From NCBI GenBank assembly GCA_028874915.1, contig JAPPHA010000071.1:1-64000 (forward strand): a stretch of DNA of 64,000 nucleotides, read 5' to 3'. Below are positions 47,425-55,870 of the stretch, one piece after another (position 1 is the stretch's first letter; the number at the start of each line of letters is the position of its first letter). A program made the translations under genes and the position numbers. The DNA comes from Paracoccaceae bacterium (GTDB lineage Bacteria > Pseudomonadota > Alphaproteobacteria > Rhodobacterales > Rhodobacteraceae). Below the pieces are notes generated by a model that saw only the letters and a list, made by a program, of their open reading frames with translations, was not told where the DNA came from and did not search any database.

Positions 47425-48405
47425 CTAGACGATCCAGGCGGCCACATAGCCGGCCGCGCAGGCGCCAACCATCGCGATTGCCACATAGAGGACGAAGACC
47501 CGGACGCGGACGATCGAGGCGACCGCCACCGCGACGTAGAGGCTCACGGCGGCGCCGGAGATCATCAGCGCTAGGGCGGCACCGAAGTTCATCCCCTTCT
47601 CCATCAGCCCGCGCACGAGCGGCAGGGCCGCGTAGCCGTCCAGGTACATCGGCGCCCCGACGATCGCGGCCAGCGGAATGGAGGCGCCCGCGTCGTCGCT
47701 GAAGAGCGAGGCCACCCACGCGTCGGGTACGAAGCGTTGCAGGAACACTTCAAGGACGAGCGCCAGGACCAGCCAGCGCAAAACCAGCCGGACGCTGCCC
47801 CAGACCTCCGGCCAGAAGCGGGCACTTCGGGCTTCGCAGCCGTACTGTTCCAGCAGGCCGGGGCGCATCAGATGGTGAGCGCCGCCCCGGTAGCCAGGCA
47901 GGGCCCAGGTGAGCGTGCCGGCGAACAAGCCGATCCCGAACGCGGCGACCGTCTTCGCGACGGCGAACGGAACCCCGATGATGCTGGCGGTGATGACCAG
48001 CATGCTCGGGTCGGTAATTGGGGATGCGACCCAGAACGCCATGATCGGCGGGAGCGGCAGGCCGCGGCGCAGGAGGGCCGCAATGAGGGGAAGCACGCCG
48101 AGACCGCAGACCGGGGTGACGGCCCCGACGAAGCTCGCGATCACCACCGCGCGAGCCGGGCTGCCCGAGAGCCAGGCGAGCGCTCGGTCGGACCAATTGC
48201 CGAGGGTCAGGGCACCGGCGAGAACGGCGGCGACCGCGACCACCGGCGACAGCGCGAGCAGGTCCCAGCCCAGCGCGATCAGCATCCCGGTATCGGGTCC
48301 GGGCAGCAGCGAGCCCACAACGAGCAGCGCGGCAGTCACGAGCCACGTCAGCGACTCCGCGCTCGGGCGCTGGAACCGAAACGAGCGGACCGTGGCGAGT
48401 TTCAT
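47425..48405 (-). CDS. ArsP/DUF318-type permease
   Basis: A 326-residue inner-membrane permease of the PF03773 group (ArsP_1), with about eight to ten helices. Typical parts are VTPVCGLGVLPLIAALLRRG with the conserved Cys in a Pro-Cys motif, SPITDPSMLVITASIIG and GAPMYLDGYAALPLVRGLMEKG. ArsP members export trivalent organoarsenicals; others have unknown cargo. The start at 48405 overlaps the regulator stop (ATGA); an upstream in-frame ATG at 48462 is preceded closely by GGAGG. Co-transcription with an ArsR-type gene supports a metal(loid) role. Confidence 0.85.
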   Translation of the reverse strand: MKLATVRSFRFQRPSAESLTWLVTAALLVVGSLLPGPDTGMLIALGWDLLALSPVVAVAAVLAGALTLGNWSDRALAWLSGSPARAVVIASFVGAVTPVCGLGVLPLIAALLRRGLPLPPIMAFWVASPITDPSMLVITASIIGVPFAVAKTVAAFGIGLFAGTLTWALPGYRGGAHHLMRPGLLEQYGCEARSARFWPEVWGSVRLVLRWLVLALVLEVFLQRFVPDAWVASLFSDDAGASIPLAAIVGAPMYLDGYAALPLVRGLMEKGMNFGAALALMISGAAVSLYVAVAVASIVRVRVFVLYVAIAMVGACAAGYVAAWIV

Positions 48406-48995
48406 GGCGCCGCGGTTACGGGAAGACCACAGGGTCGGCAGTGGCGGGCGCAAGCGGTGCATTCCTCCCGCCGACGCGGGTCTTCAAAGGGAAAACCCTG
48501 CCGGCCAAGCCGGGGGTGGCGGCAGCGAAAAGAGTGGCGGAGGAGTCGATGAGACCCCGGGCGGGCACCTGGCCGCGAGCGCCGTTGCGCAGGCCGTTGA
48601 AAACTCACAGAACCGACTCCGTCATGAAGTCGGGTTCCCGAGAGCCGCACGGACCTCGGACGATGGCCGGGCATCGGCGCGGTACCCTTGAGCAGGAAAG
48701 CCGCGAGGGCCTCGAGATGCGGGTAGGCCGCGCGACTGATCACGGCGCCACCGCGCGGGTCCTGCTCGACCAGTCTACCCGCGGTGAGGAACCCGAGGCG
48801 TTGGGCAAGGGTGAAGGCCGGAAACCCGGACCAGTCGCGAATCTCGCCGACCGAGAGCCCTTCGTCGCCGGCGCGCACAAACAGGCGCAGCACCGTGAGC
48901 CTCGGTTCGGTGCCGCACTCGGCGAATGCCAGCGCTGCTTCTTCGAGTGCCTGGGCGGGCGCCGGGTGCGGTGCGTGACAGTATTTAATATCCAT
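48402..48995 (-). CDS. ArsR-like winged-helix regulator with a long C-terminal extension
   Basis: The first 105 residues look like an ArsR winged helix (EPRLTVLRLFVRAGDEGLSV, then EIRDWSGFPAFTLAQRLGFL and LEALAAFLL). The frame then stays open for about 90 more residues, rich in Arg and Pro, ending with EECTACARHCRPCG, which has four closely spaced Cys and a His that could bind a metal(loid). The extension may instead be out-of-frame translation after a lost stop. ATG 48995 lies inside a perfect palindrome, which would make a leaderless or self-blocked message. Confidence 0.62.
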   Translation of the reverse strand: MDIKYCHAPHPAPAQALEEAALAFAECGTEPRLTVLRLFVRAGDEGLSVGEIRDWSGFPAFTLAQRLGFLTAGRLVEQDPRGGAVISRAAYPHLEALAAFLLKGTAPMPGHRPRSVRLSGTRLHDGVGSVSFQRPAQRRSRPGARPGSHRLLRHSFRCRHPRLGRQGFPFEDPRRREECTACARHCRPCGLPVTAAP

Positions 48996-49017
48996 AAAAC
49001 TAGATATATAGTTTTAT
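48994..49017. promoter_or_regulatory. perfect inverted repeat, likely ArsR operator
   Basis: ATAAAACTA (48994-49002) and its exact inverse complement TAGTTTTAT (49009-49017) flank a 6-base AT-rich spacer. It overlaps the start codon of the ArsR-like gene and is the only AT-rich block in the area. ArsR proteins bind imperfect AT-rich dyads at their own promoters, so autoregulation is likely. Confidence 0.72.
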
Positions 49018-49306
49018 GTTTTTGCCGTCAACTATCGGTGTACGGCGAGCCGTGTGCGCTGCGATCTAAATTGCAGAGAAGCACATTGAATTTGGATTCT
49101 TTCGTCGCAACTTCGTTTGCAGACCTGGACCGCAAGCTACGCGCCAACGATGTTCGCGTATCCTGAACCATCTCTTTGACAAGGTGTTCGTCCAGAGACC
49201 CCGTGAACCGGCCTTCCGCTGCCATGCTGACGGTGGTTCCGCTCTTTCAACAATGAGATCAGCAACCATATTGCCCACGTGGCGCGCCACGGAATAGAGA
49301 GGCCAT
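49018..49306. other. divergent intergenic region
   Basis: About 290 bases between the ArsR-type operator and the extradiol dioxygenase. It should contain the dioxygenase promoter. Nothing else is recognised. Confidence 0.4.
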
Positions 49307-50314
49307 ATGGCCCTCCTGTCGCCAAATCTCGACATCCCGTTCAACGTTACGCGGCTCAGCCATGTCGTGCTGACCAGCCACGATCTGGACACGACCCGAT
49401 ATTTCTACGAGACCGGCCTCGGGCTCGAGGTCACCGGGCATGACGCGAACAGGCTTTGCCTCCGGGCGATTGAAGAAACCGGACACCATTCGCTGGTCTT
49501 CGAAAAAACCGACACGGAGGGCCCGGGCTCGGTGCGCCGGATCGGCTATCGGATGTACAGCGATGACGATCTGAAACGCGCCAACGATTATTTCAACGCT
49601 CGGGGAGAGGCAGCCGAGTTCGTCGAGCGGCCCTGTCAGGGTCTGACGCTGCGTCTGAATGACGGTGTCGGCATTCCGCTGGAGTTCTGCGCCACCATGG
49701 AACAGTCGGACAACCGGATGCAGCGTTTCCATACCCATAGCGGTGGCAGGCTGGCCGTTCTCGATCACATCCAGGTCACCTGCCACGATGTGGCGTCTGC
49801 CTACCGGTGGTACAACGATCTCGGCTTTCGCCTCACGGAATACACGGCCAGGGATGGCACGGACGAGATGTGGGGTGTCTGGCTGAAGCGAAAGAACAAC
49901 ACCCAGGACGTGGTTTTCGGCAATGGCCCTGGCCCACGCCTCCACCATTTCGCCTATCATACGCCTGAAATTTCGTCGATCATCCATGCCGCCGACGTGA
50001 TGGCTTCGCTCGACCTGGCTGGCTCAATGGACCGCACGCCGGGCCGGCACGGAATCGGCAATGCCTTCTTCGTCTATTTCCGCGACCCCGACGGGCACAG
50101 GGTCGAGATCTTTTCCAGCCATTACAATGTGATCGACATCGACCATGCGCCAAAACGCTGGGAACTGACCGACACCCGCCGTTCGCAGCTATGGGGCTTT
50201 CCGGCGCCGCGCAAATGGTTCTTCGAGGCTTCCGAATTCGATGGCGTCGAGGTGAAGGAACCGCTGGTCGATGCGTCCCCGGTTACACTCGAAGACTTCC
50301 TTGAGAACTGGTGA
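49307..50314 (+). CDS. extradiol (catechol 2,3-type) ring-cleavage dioxygenase of the VOC superfamily
   Basis: A 335-residue class I extradiol dioxygenase with two VOC domains. The Fe(II)/Mn ligands are His in LDHIQVTCHD, His in LHHFAYHTPE and Glu in GHRVEIFSSHYN; the first domain begins RLSHVVLTSHDLDTTRYFY. Overall it resembles homoprotocatechuate (3,4-dihydroxyphenylacetate) 2,3-dioxygenase, though somewhat shorter. It would open a catechol ring next to the diol. The FAH-family hydrolase gene starts 4 bases after its stop. Confidence 0.88.
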   Translation: MALLSPNLDIPFNVTRLSHVVLTSHDLDTTRYFYETGLGLEVTGHDANRLCLRAIEETGHHSLVFEKTDTEGPGSVRRIGYRMYSDDDLKRANDYFNARGEAAEFVERPCQGLTLRLNDGVGIPLEFCATMEQSDNRMQRFHTHSGGRLAVLDHIQVTCHDVASAYRWYNDLGFRLTEYTARDGTDEMWGVWLKRKNNTQDVVFGNGPGPRLHHFAYHTPEISSIIHAADVMASLDLAGSMDRTPGRHGIGNAFFVYFRDPDGHRVEIFSSHYNVIDIDHAPKRWELTDTRRSQLWGFPAPRKWFFEASEFDGVEVKEPLVDASPVTLEDFLENW

Positions 50315-50318
50315 ACGC

Positions 50319-51311
50319 GTGAAACTCGGGACGATCATCCGAAACCATCGGCCGACAGCCATTCTGCATGGCGTGGACGGTAGGGCCCGAACGTTGGCCT
50401 CGGTCTGTGAGGCCGCGGGAATTCGGCCCTTCAATGACGTCCTGTCCCTGGTGCACACGACGGGCGCAGATAAAGAATTGCTGGACAGATTGCGCGAAAC
50501 CGTCGACCAGGTGCCGGGTTTCGGCCTGGAGAATACGGATTGGTCCGCGCCGCTTCCCAACCCCTCCAAGATCCTTGGTGTCGCATTCAACAACAAGGAG
50601 CTGATGAAAAAAGCCCACCGCGACCCCGGTGTGCCCAACTATTTCCTCAAGCCGCCATCGGCGCTACTGGGCCACGGCAAGCCCATTGTCGTGGATCCGG
50701 AATGGGGTGCTGTGATCCCCGAGCCCGAGCTGTGTGCGGTGATCGGACGGCGCTGCAAGCACATCACCGAAGATCACGCACTGGAGTCCGTGTTCGGCTA
50801 TCTCATTCACAATGACGTCACCAGCCACGGGCTGAAATTCCGAATGGACGCCATTGCCGTCACATATGATCGCGACATGGCGCGACCGGAATTCTACGCC
50901 TGGCGAAATCTCAATGGTCCCGAAGATACTGACGCCTACTACGTCTATCACACCCGTTCGAAAGGTACCGACACCTTCGGTCCGATGGGGCCCTGGATCA
51001 CCACCCGCGATGAAGTCGCCGACCCCAATGACCTGCATGTTCGGGGCACGCTCGACAACGAGACCTTCACAGTCGATCACACCGGCAACTACCGCTTCAG
51101 TGTCGAGGCCTGCATCGCGGAGGCCAGCCGCTACTTCACGCTCGAACCCGGCGATCTGATTTCGTTCGGGACCACCGGCAATGGTGCGGGACGATTCCCG
51201 CGAGGGCACAAGTCGCTGCTGATGGGTGAGGAAACAGGCACTATCGCGATCGAAATCGAACCCCTTGGCCGCCTGGAAAACCCGATCAAACACCAAAAAG
51301 GCGGTGCCTGA
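50319..51311 (+). CDS. fumarylacetoacetate hydrolase family protein
   Basis: A 330-residue FAH-fold enzyme. Metal-site acids are seen in PEPELCAVIG (Glu pair) and HNDVTSHGLKF (Asp). The FAH core covers about residues 95-320, with an unusually large N-terminal part. It probably decarboxylates, isomerises or hydrolyses the ring-cleavage product made by the dioxygenase. The GTG start at 50319 is supported by the family start VKLGTIIRN and by its 4-base spacing from the previous stop. Confidence 0.87.
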   Translation: MKLGTIIRNHRPTAILHGVDGRARTLASVCEAAGIRPFNDVLSLVHTTGADKELLDRLRETVDQVPGFGLENTDWSAPLPNPSKILGVAFNNKELMKKAHRDPGVPNYFLKPPSALLGHGKPIVVDPEWGAVIPEPELCAVIGRRCKHITEDHALESVFGYLIHNDVTSHGLKFRMDAIAVTYDRDMARPEFYAWRNLNGPEDTDAYYVYHTRSKGTDTFGPMGPWITTRDEVADPNDLHVRGTLDNETFTVDHTGNYRFSVEACIAEASRYFTLEPGDLISFGTTGNGAGRFPRGHKSLLMGEETGTIAIEIEPLGRLENPIKHQKGGA

Positions 51312-51704
51312 CGGTGTGCACCGTCAATTCTCCCCAAGACGGCACAGCATTTCGACCCCGTGTCGAATGCCGCATACAACTATGAACGGTTTGTCATTTC
51401 AGGATTTCTTGGCAAAGAACTCAGGAGGACACAGACGGACAGTGGAACATCGTCGTCGGCCACGGAGTTGACCGCATTCAGATGTCTGATCATGTACATC
51501 GTGCTCGTCCACGCGTGACGTGGGGAGCAATGCGAATTGCGCTCCCTGGCCGCGTGGACCTCATCGTCAAAGGGTCCGGGAGCGAACGGAAGTCGACACG
51601 GTAAGACACTCCAATTCAGGTCAGTAGATCTCCGGAGTTGCGGTAAGGGTGGAACCGCCGCTATCAGTCCGGTCCAACTCTCGCGAAACCAATCCGGTCA
51701 TCTC
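51312..51704. other. intergenic region, nothing recognised
   Basis: A 393-base gap between the FAH-family gene and the YqaA gene on the same strand. It must contain a terminator and a promoter; neither is evident. Confidence 0.4.
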
Positions 51705-52283
51705 GTGCTCAACCGCCTTTACCAACTGGTTCTGTCGCTCGCCCGGAGCCCCCATGCCTTGTGGGTGCTGGCCGCGGTCAGTTTCGCCGAGAGCAGTGTT
51801 TTTCCGATTCCCCCCGATGTTCTCCTGATACCGATGGTCATCGCATCACCGAGGCGAGCCTTTCTCTATGCCGGCACCTGCACGGTTGCCAGCGTCGCGG
51901 GAGGCGCGTTCGGCTACCTGATCGGTGCCCAACTGTTCCACGCCGTGGGCCGGCCCATCCTCGATTTCTACGGCCAGATGCCGCGATTCGACGAATTCCG
52001 GGACCAGTTCAACGCCTACGGGGGCCTGGCCGTCCTGGTGGCCGGGGTCACGCCTTTCCCGTATAAGGTCATCACCATCACGTCCGGGGCAACCGGACTC
52101 CCCCTGACGGCCTTCCTTCTATGGTCCATAACGGCAAGAGCACTCAGGTTTTTTGTTGTCGCCGGACTTCTCTGGAAATTCGGCGAACCGATTCGCAGTT
52201 TCATCGAACGCCGACTTGGCCTGCTCTTCGGCCTGTTCGCCATCCTACTGGTGGCCGGATTTCTCGTGGCGGCCGGACTCTGA
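51705..52283 (+). CDS. YqaA-family membrane protein (DedA/SNARE-associated type)
   Basis: A 192-residue inner-membrane protein of the VTT/DedA superfamily. It has the conserved FAESSVFPIPPDVLLIPMVI, then YAGTCTVASVAGGAFGYLIG, and the amphipathic segment GVTPFPYKVITITSGATG. DedA-like proteins move lipids or drive membrane homeostasis. The GTG start at 51705 begins the family-conserved part (NRLYQLVLSLARS); an earlier in-frame ATG at 51537 adds unrelated sequence. It precedes dsbB by 4 bases. Confidence 0.88.
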   Translation: MLNRLYQLVLSLARSPHALWVLAAVSFAESSVFPIPPDVLLIPMVIASPRRAFLYAGTCTVASVAGGAFGYLIGAQLFHAVGRPILDFYGQMPRFDEFRDQFNAYGGLAVLVAGVTPFPYKVITITSGATGLPLTAFLLWSITARALRFFVVAGLLWKFGEPIRSFIERRLGLLFGLFAILLVAGFLVAAGL

Positions 52284-52287
52284 GGCG

Positions 52288-52794
52288 ATGACCAGAACGC
52301 AGTTGATCATCCTTGCGACCGGCGGTTCGCTAGCCTTGCTCGCTGGCGCACTCGGATTCCAGTACCTGGGCGGCCTGCCCCCCTGCCAGCTCTGCGTCTG
52401 GCAGCGTTGGGCCCATGCATTGGCCATTGCGGTCGGCGCCGTCGCCATGATCTCCGGCCGTGGCCGAGCATTGGCCGGCGTCGGTTGCCTGATAATGATT
52501 GGCAGCGCCGGACTTGCCGGCTATCACGCCGGCGTGGAACAGGGCTGGTGGCCAGGGTTGGCTTCATGTGCGGCCTTGCCGTCCGACGCGCTCTCCGCGG
52601 AGGAACGCCTTGCGGAGATTCTCGCGACACCTGTCGTCCGGTGTGATGCCATTCCATGGGCGTTTGCCGGCCTCAGCATGGCCGGATGGAACGCCGTCGC
52701 ATCACTCCTTCTGGCCCTGGCCTGGTGGCGGGCCTTTGTCGCCGAACCTGGCGACACCGGGACATTTCGATCGGGAATCCGCATCCGCCGGTAA
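52288..52794 (+). CDS. dsbB: disulfide bond formation protein B
   Basis: A 168-residue four-helix inner-membrane quinone reductase. It re-oxidises the periplasmic thiol oxidase DsbA and passes electrons to quinone. The first redox pair is PPCQLCVWQRW and the second lies in ASCAALPSD and VRCDAIPW. It is co-transcribed with the YqaA gene, a common arrangement. ATG 52288 follows GAGG. Confidence 0.93.
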   Translation: MTRTQLIILATGGSLALLAGALGFQYLGGLPPCQLCVWQRWAHALAIAVGAVAMISGRGRALAGVGCLIMIGSAGLAGYHAGVEQGWWPGLASCAALPSDALSAEERLAEILATPVVRCDAIPWAFAGLSMAGWNAVASLLLALAWWRAFVAEPGDTGTFRSGIRIRR

Positions 52795-52882
52795 TGCCCT
52801 CGCCCGGTGGAACGCCGGGCGGCCCGGCGAACGGACGGGAAAGTGGCAACGAACGATGAACCTGGCGGGCGGGCGACGCTGT

Positions 52883-53470
52883 TCACGCCTCCAGTTCGAT
52901 GTCCCAGTAGAGGAAGTCCGTCCAGGTCTGATGCAAGTGGTTCGGCGGAAACCGGCGCCCGGCGTTGAGGAGTTCAGTGGGCGTCGGCCGCCTTGGCAAC
53001 CGCAACAGGCGCATGCGGGCTTCTTTCATCGTCCGCGACCCCTTCTTGAGATTGCATTCGGCGCAGGCGGCCACGACGTTGTCCCACGTGGTCCGGCCTC
53101 CCCGGGACCGCGGAATGACATGGTCGAATGTCATTCGGCCGGAGGTCCCGCAGTACTGGCATACGAATCCATCGCGTAGAAACAGGTTGAACCGGGTGAA
53201 CGCCGTGGTCCGGACCGGCCGGACATAGTTCTTCAGCACGACAACCGACGGTATGCGAATCTCGACCGACGGCGACCGGACTGTCCGGTCGTACTCCGCA
53301 AGAATGTGTACCCGATCGAGGAAACAGGCCTTTATGGCCTCCTGCCAACTCCAGAGCGACAGGGGAAAATAGGACAACGGCCGGAAATCGGCGTTCAGAA
53401 CCAATGCCGGGAAATCCCGGGGCGGCTGAACGCCACGCTGAAACCGTTCGCCTGTCATTGCAAGAGACAT
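52883..53470 (-). CDS. HNH endonuclease
   Basis: A 195-residue HNH nuclease of the bacterial chromosomal type. The zinc ligands are in FVCQYCG and CAECNLKK, and the active site is RMTFDHVIPRSRGG followed by TTWDNVVAAC. The N-terminal part (PALVLNADFRPLSYFPLSLW and QEAIKACFLDRVHILAEYD) is the family's usual one in alphaproteobacteria. It probably acts in DNA repair or recombination; no restriction or phage partners are nearby. ATG 53470 chosen; 53551 is the longest alternative. Confidence 0.9.
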   Translation of the reverse strand: MSLAMTGERFQRGVQPPRDFPALVLNADFRPLSYFPLSLWSWQEAIKACFLDRVHILAEYDRTVRSPSVEIRIPSVVVLKNYVRPVRTTAFTRFNLFLRDGFVCQYCGTSGRMTFDHVIPRSRGGRTTWDNVVAACAECNLKKGSRTMKEARMRLLRLPRRPTPTELLNAGRRFPPNHLHQTWTDFLYWDIELEA

Positions 53471-53829
53471 GCCTGCCCTGCCTCGCCATTCTACCGAGTA
53501 CGCCCGGCGCGGTTCGACAGGCATCTTCGGCTGATCTTTTCCGGGTCGCACGGTTTATACGCGGTGACACGGAATGAACAACCTTGCACGAAAAATTGCG
53601 CTGGCGGCGGTGCCGAAAGGCAACGTCCCGACCGGTAGGTCACGGACATCGCGAGGATCCGACCGTCGAAACACGGGGTCCCGCGAGACACGGGTTTTTG
53701 GCAACGACGACCCGGCCAAACCGGCCGATTCCAGCGAGACCGGCTTGCATCCCCTGGCCACGATCCCGGATACAGGGACAGTCGCCGGTCCAGGTATCGG
53801 GACCCTGCAGCGGAAGGAGACGGGCATTG
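53471..53829. other. divergent intergenic region
   Basis: A 359-base region between the HNH gene (minus) and a VOC gene (plus). No gene is recognised. The last 20 bases include GGAAGGAG, the ribosome binding site of the VOC gene. Confidence 0.45.
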
Positions 53830-54309
53830 ATGGATCAATCGGCACCTTCAACGACCCGGGTTTTCCCCGGAGCCTCAGACATTCTTGAGGCGTCCGTCTA
53901 CGTCGAAGACCTTGACGCGGCAGAGCGGTTCTATGGGCAGACGCTCGGATTCCGGACAATCGCTCGTGTCGGGAACCGGCATGTCTTCTTCCGTTTCCGG
54001 AACTCGGTGCTCCTGGTTTTCAACCCGGCCGAAACCCGGCAACCCCCTGGCAATCCTGAGCTGCCGGTGCCGGCCCATGGATCCTCGGGCGAAGGCCATG
54101 TCTGTTTCGTGGCATCGGCCAGCGACCTTGATCGCTGGCGGGAGCATTTCGAGGCTCAAGCGATCCCGGTCGAAGCGGACTTCCTTTGGCCAAACGGATG
54201 CCGGTCGATCTACATCCGCGACCCATCAGGGAATTCTGTGGAATTCTCTGAACGCGGCCTCTGGTTCCGGGAGACTGACGCCAACTCATTGGGCGAACGC
54301 CAACCATAA
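53830..54309 (+). CDS. VOC-family (glyoxalase/bleomycin-resistance-like) protein
   Basis: A 159-residue single VOC domain. It reads ILEASVYVEDLDAAERFYGQ, then RHVFFRFRNSVLLVF, GHVCFVASASDLDRWREHF and the last strand SIYIRDPSGNSVEFSE with the metal-ligand Glu. The function could be lyase, dioxygenase or binding protein. GGAAGGAG precedes TTG 53827 and ATG 53830; ATG is preferred. Confidence 0.88.
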   Translation: MDQSAPSTTRVFPGASDILEASVYVEDLDAAERFYGQTLGFRTIARVGNRHVFFRFRNSVLLVFNPAETRQPPGNPELPVPAHGSSGEGHVCFVASASDLDRWREHFEAQAIPVEADFLWPNGCRSIYIRDPSGNSVEFSERGLWFRETDANSLGERQP

Positions 54310-54404
54310 ACCCGACGCCTTCGTCAGGGACCACGGCAGACGGTGTTCGCCTCGGACCGTCGGACAGCCTTGCGAAATGCCGGCTTGCGCCAGGCAAGGT
54401 CGTT

Positions 54405-55067
54405 TCAGGCTTTCCCGACCAGGTGTTCCACGAGGAAGGCCCGCGCGATCTCAATGCCGTCGACGGAGATCCCGTGGCCGAGATTCGGTGTCGCATGGGT
54501 TCGGACGGAAAAACCGGCATCCGTCAACGCCGATTCGGCGGCAGCCATGCTGTCAAACGGCACCATCTCGTCACTCTCCCCGTGGAGAAGCAGGATAGGC
54601 GGGCGCGACTGGACGTCGTCCGACGACGGGGATGCCAGCAATCGTCCGGAGAAGCCGACAATCGCGGCGAAAGGGTCCGGGCGCCTCGGAGCGACATGAA
54701 GCGCCATCATGGTCCCCTGGGAGAAGCCGACGATGGCCGTATCCGATGCCGCGACCCCTTCCTCCCGGGCAATCTCGTCGAGCCAGGAATTGAGAATCGC
54801 GAATGCCCTGCCGGCCGCCATCGCCGCCTCGGCCTCGCTGGTTCCGTCGATCCAGGGAATGGGGAACCACTGGAATCCTCCCGGATTCACCCGGCACGGT
54901 TCGGGCGCGTCCGGCGAGACAAAGGCCGTTCCTTGCAAGACCGACGACATGTGTTCGTGGAGTGACAGCAAGTCCTTTCCGTCGGCGCCATAGCCATGGA
55001 GAAAGATCACCAATCGCTCTGCTTGCCCTTTCGCGGGTCCTTGCCGCCCATACCGCAGTCGGCTCAT
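54405..55067 (-). CDS. carboxylesterase/lysophospholipase-like alpha/beta hydrolase
   Basis: A 220-residue serine hydrolase of the phospholipase/carboxylesterase (YpfH-like) group. The oxyanion region is FLHGYGADGKDLLSL, the nucleophile GFSQGTMMAL, the acid in LHGESDEMVPF and the His in NLGHGISVDG. It hydrolyses short esters or lysolipids. It overlaps the glycosylase gene by 4 bases (ATGA) and is probably translated with it. Confidence 0.9.
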   Translation of the reverse strand: MSRLRYGRQGPAKGQAERLVIFLHGYGADGKDLLSLHEHMSSVLQGTAFVSPDAPEPCRVNPGGFQWFPIPWIDGTSEAEAAMAAGRAFAILNSWLDEIAREEGVAASDTAIVGFSQGTMMALHVAPRRPDPFAAIVGFSGRLLASPSSDDVQSRPPILLLHGESDEMVPFDSMAAAESALTDAGFSVRTHATPNLGHGISVDGIEIARAFLVEHLVGKA

Positions 55068-55699
55068 GACCGAATGCCCTCCCTGTTCTTCGCGTGCCGG
55101 TAGTATGACCAGAGTAGCCCCGCTGCCACGGTCCGCCACGGCGACCAAGCCAGCGCCATGCTGGCCAATTCCCGCTCCGGAGGACGCGAGGGCAGATCGA
55201 AGAGCAACCGCGCGGACTCCCGGAGAGCCAGATCTCCGGCGGCGAAGACATCGGCCCGGCCGAGCGCGAACATGACATAGATCTCTGCCGTCCAGCGGCC
55301 GATTCCCGGGATCCGGGTCAACTCCGCAACAATGTCCTCGTCCGGCCAATTCCCGAACGCGGCAAAGTCTGTCCGGCTTTCTGACAGCGCCTTGGCATAA
55401 CGGACTTTCTGCCCGGAGAGGCCGCAGCCCCGCAACGCCATCTCGTCCGCGGCCCGAATTGCGGCCTCGTCCGTCAACCCCTCACTCTCCAACCGTTTCC
55501 ACACGCTGTCAGCGGCGGCGACCGACAACTGCTGGGAAACAATTGCGGCAAGAAGCGCCCCGAAACCATGCTCCCGGCGGCGAAGGGGCGGCGGCCCGGT
55601 CAAGGCAAGAACCTTGCCAAAGCTGGCCTCTTTCTCGACTAGCCAAGCCACGCCCTCGGCGATGCAGGCTTCAGACTCGATGATTCGCATGACGCCCAT
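55064..55699 (-). CDS. DNA-3-methyladenine glycosylase II-like (AlkA) protein
   Basis: A 211-residue HhH-GPD base-excision glycosylase. The helix-hairpin-helix with the catalytic Asp is IPGIGRWTAEIYVMFALG followed by DVFAAGDLAL. The N-terminal part FGALLAAIVSQQLSVAAADS fits the family. It removes alkylated purines from DNA. It lacks the Ada-type N-terminal domains. ATG 55699 used; 55690 is also possible. Confidence 0.9.
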   Translation of the reverse strand: MGVMRIIESEACIAEGVAWLVEKEASFGKVLALTGPPPLRRREHGFGALLAAIVSQQLSVAAADSVWKRLESEGLTDEAAIRAADEMALRGCGLSGQKVRYAKALSESRTDFAAFGNWPDEDIVAELTRIPGIGRWTAEIYVMFALGRADVFAAGDLALRESARLLFDLPSRPPERELASMALAWSPWRTVAAGLLWSYYRHAKNREGIRS

Positions 55700-55870
55700 C
55701 TGATTCCCCTGGCCGGGATCCGGCTCCCGTGTGACGGATCACCGGCCCGCTACCAGACGACGGCACCGTTTTACGCAGAACTGCCCGTCCGTTCGCCGAG
55801 CCGGTTTGCTCCGGCCTCGATTCGGGTTGCCAGCCCGGCATGGACACCCGACAGACCTGTCTCTCCGGTT

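Noticed and set aside
47046-47486. A minus-strand open frame next to the ArsP-type permease, considered as a transposase or integrase remnant
   Set aside because: No catalytic motif, terminal repeats or target duplications are visible, and the translated sequence matches no family I recognise.
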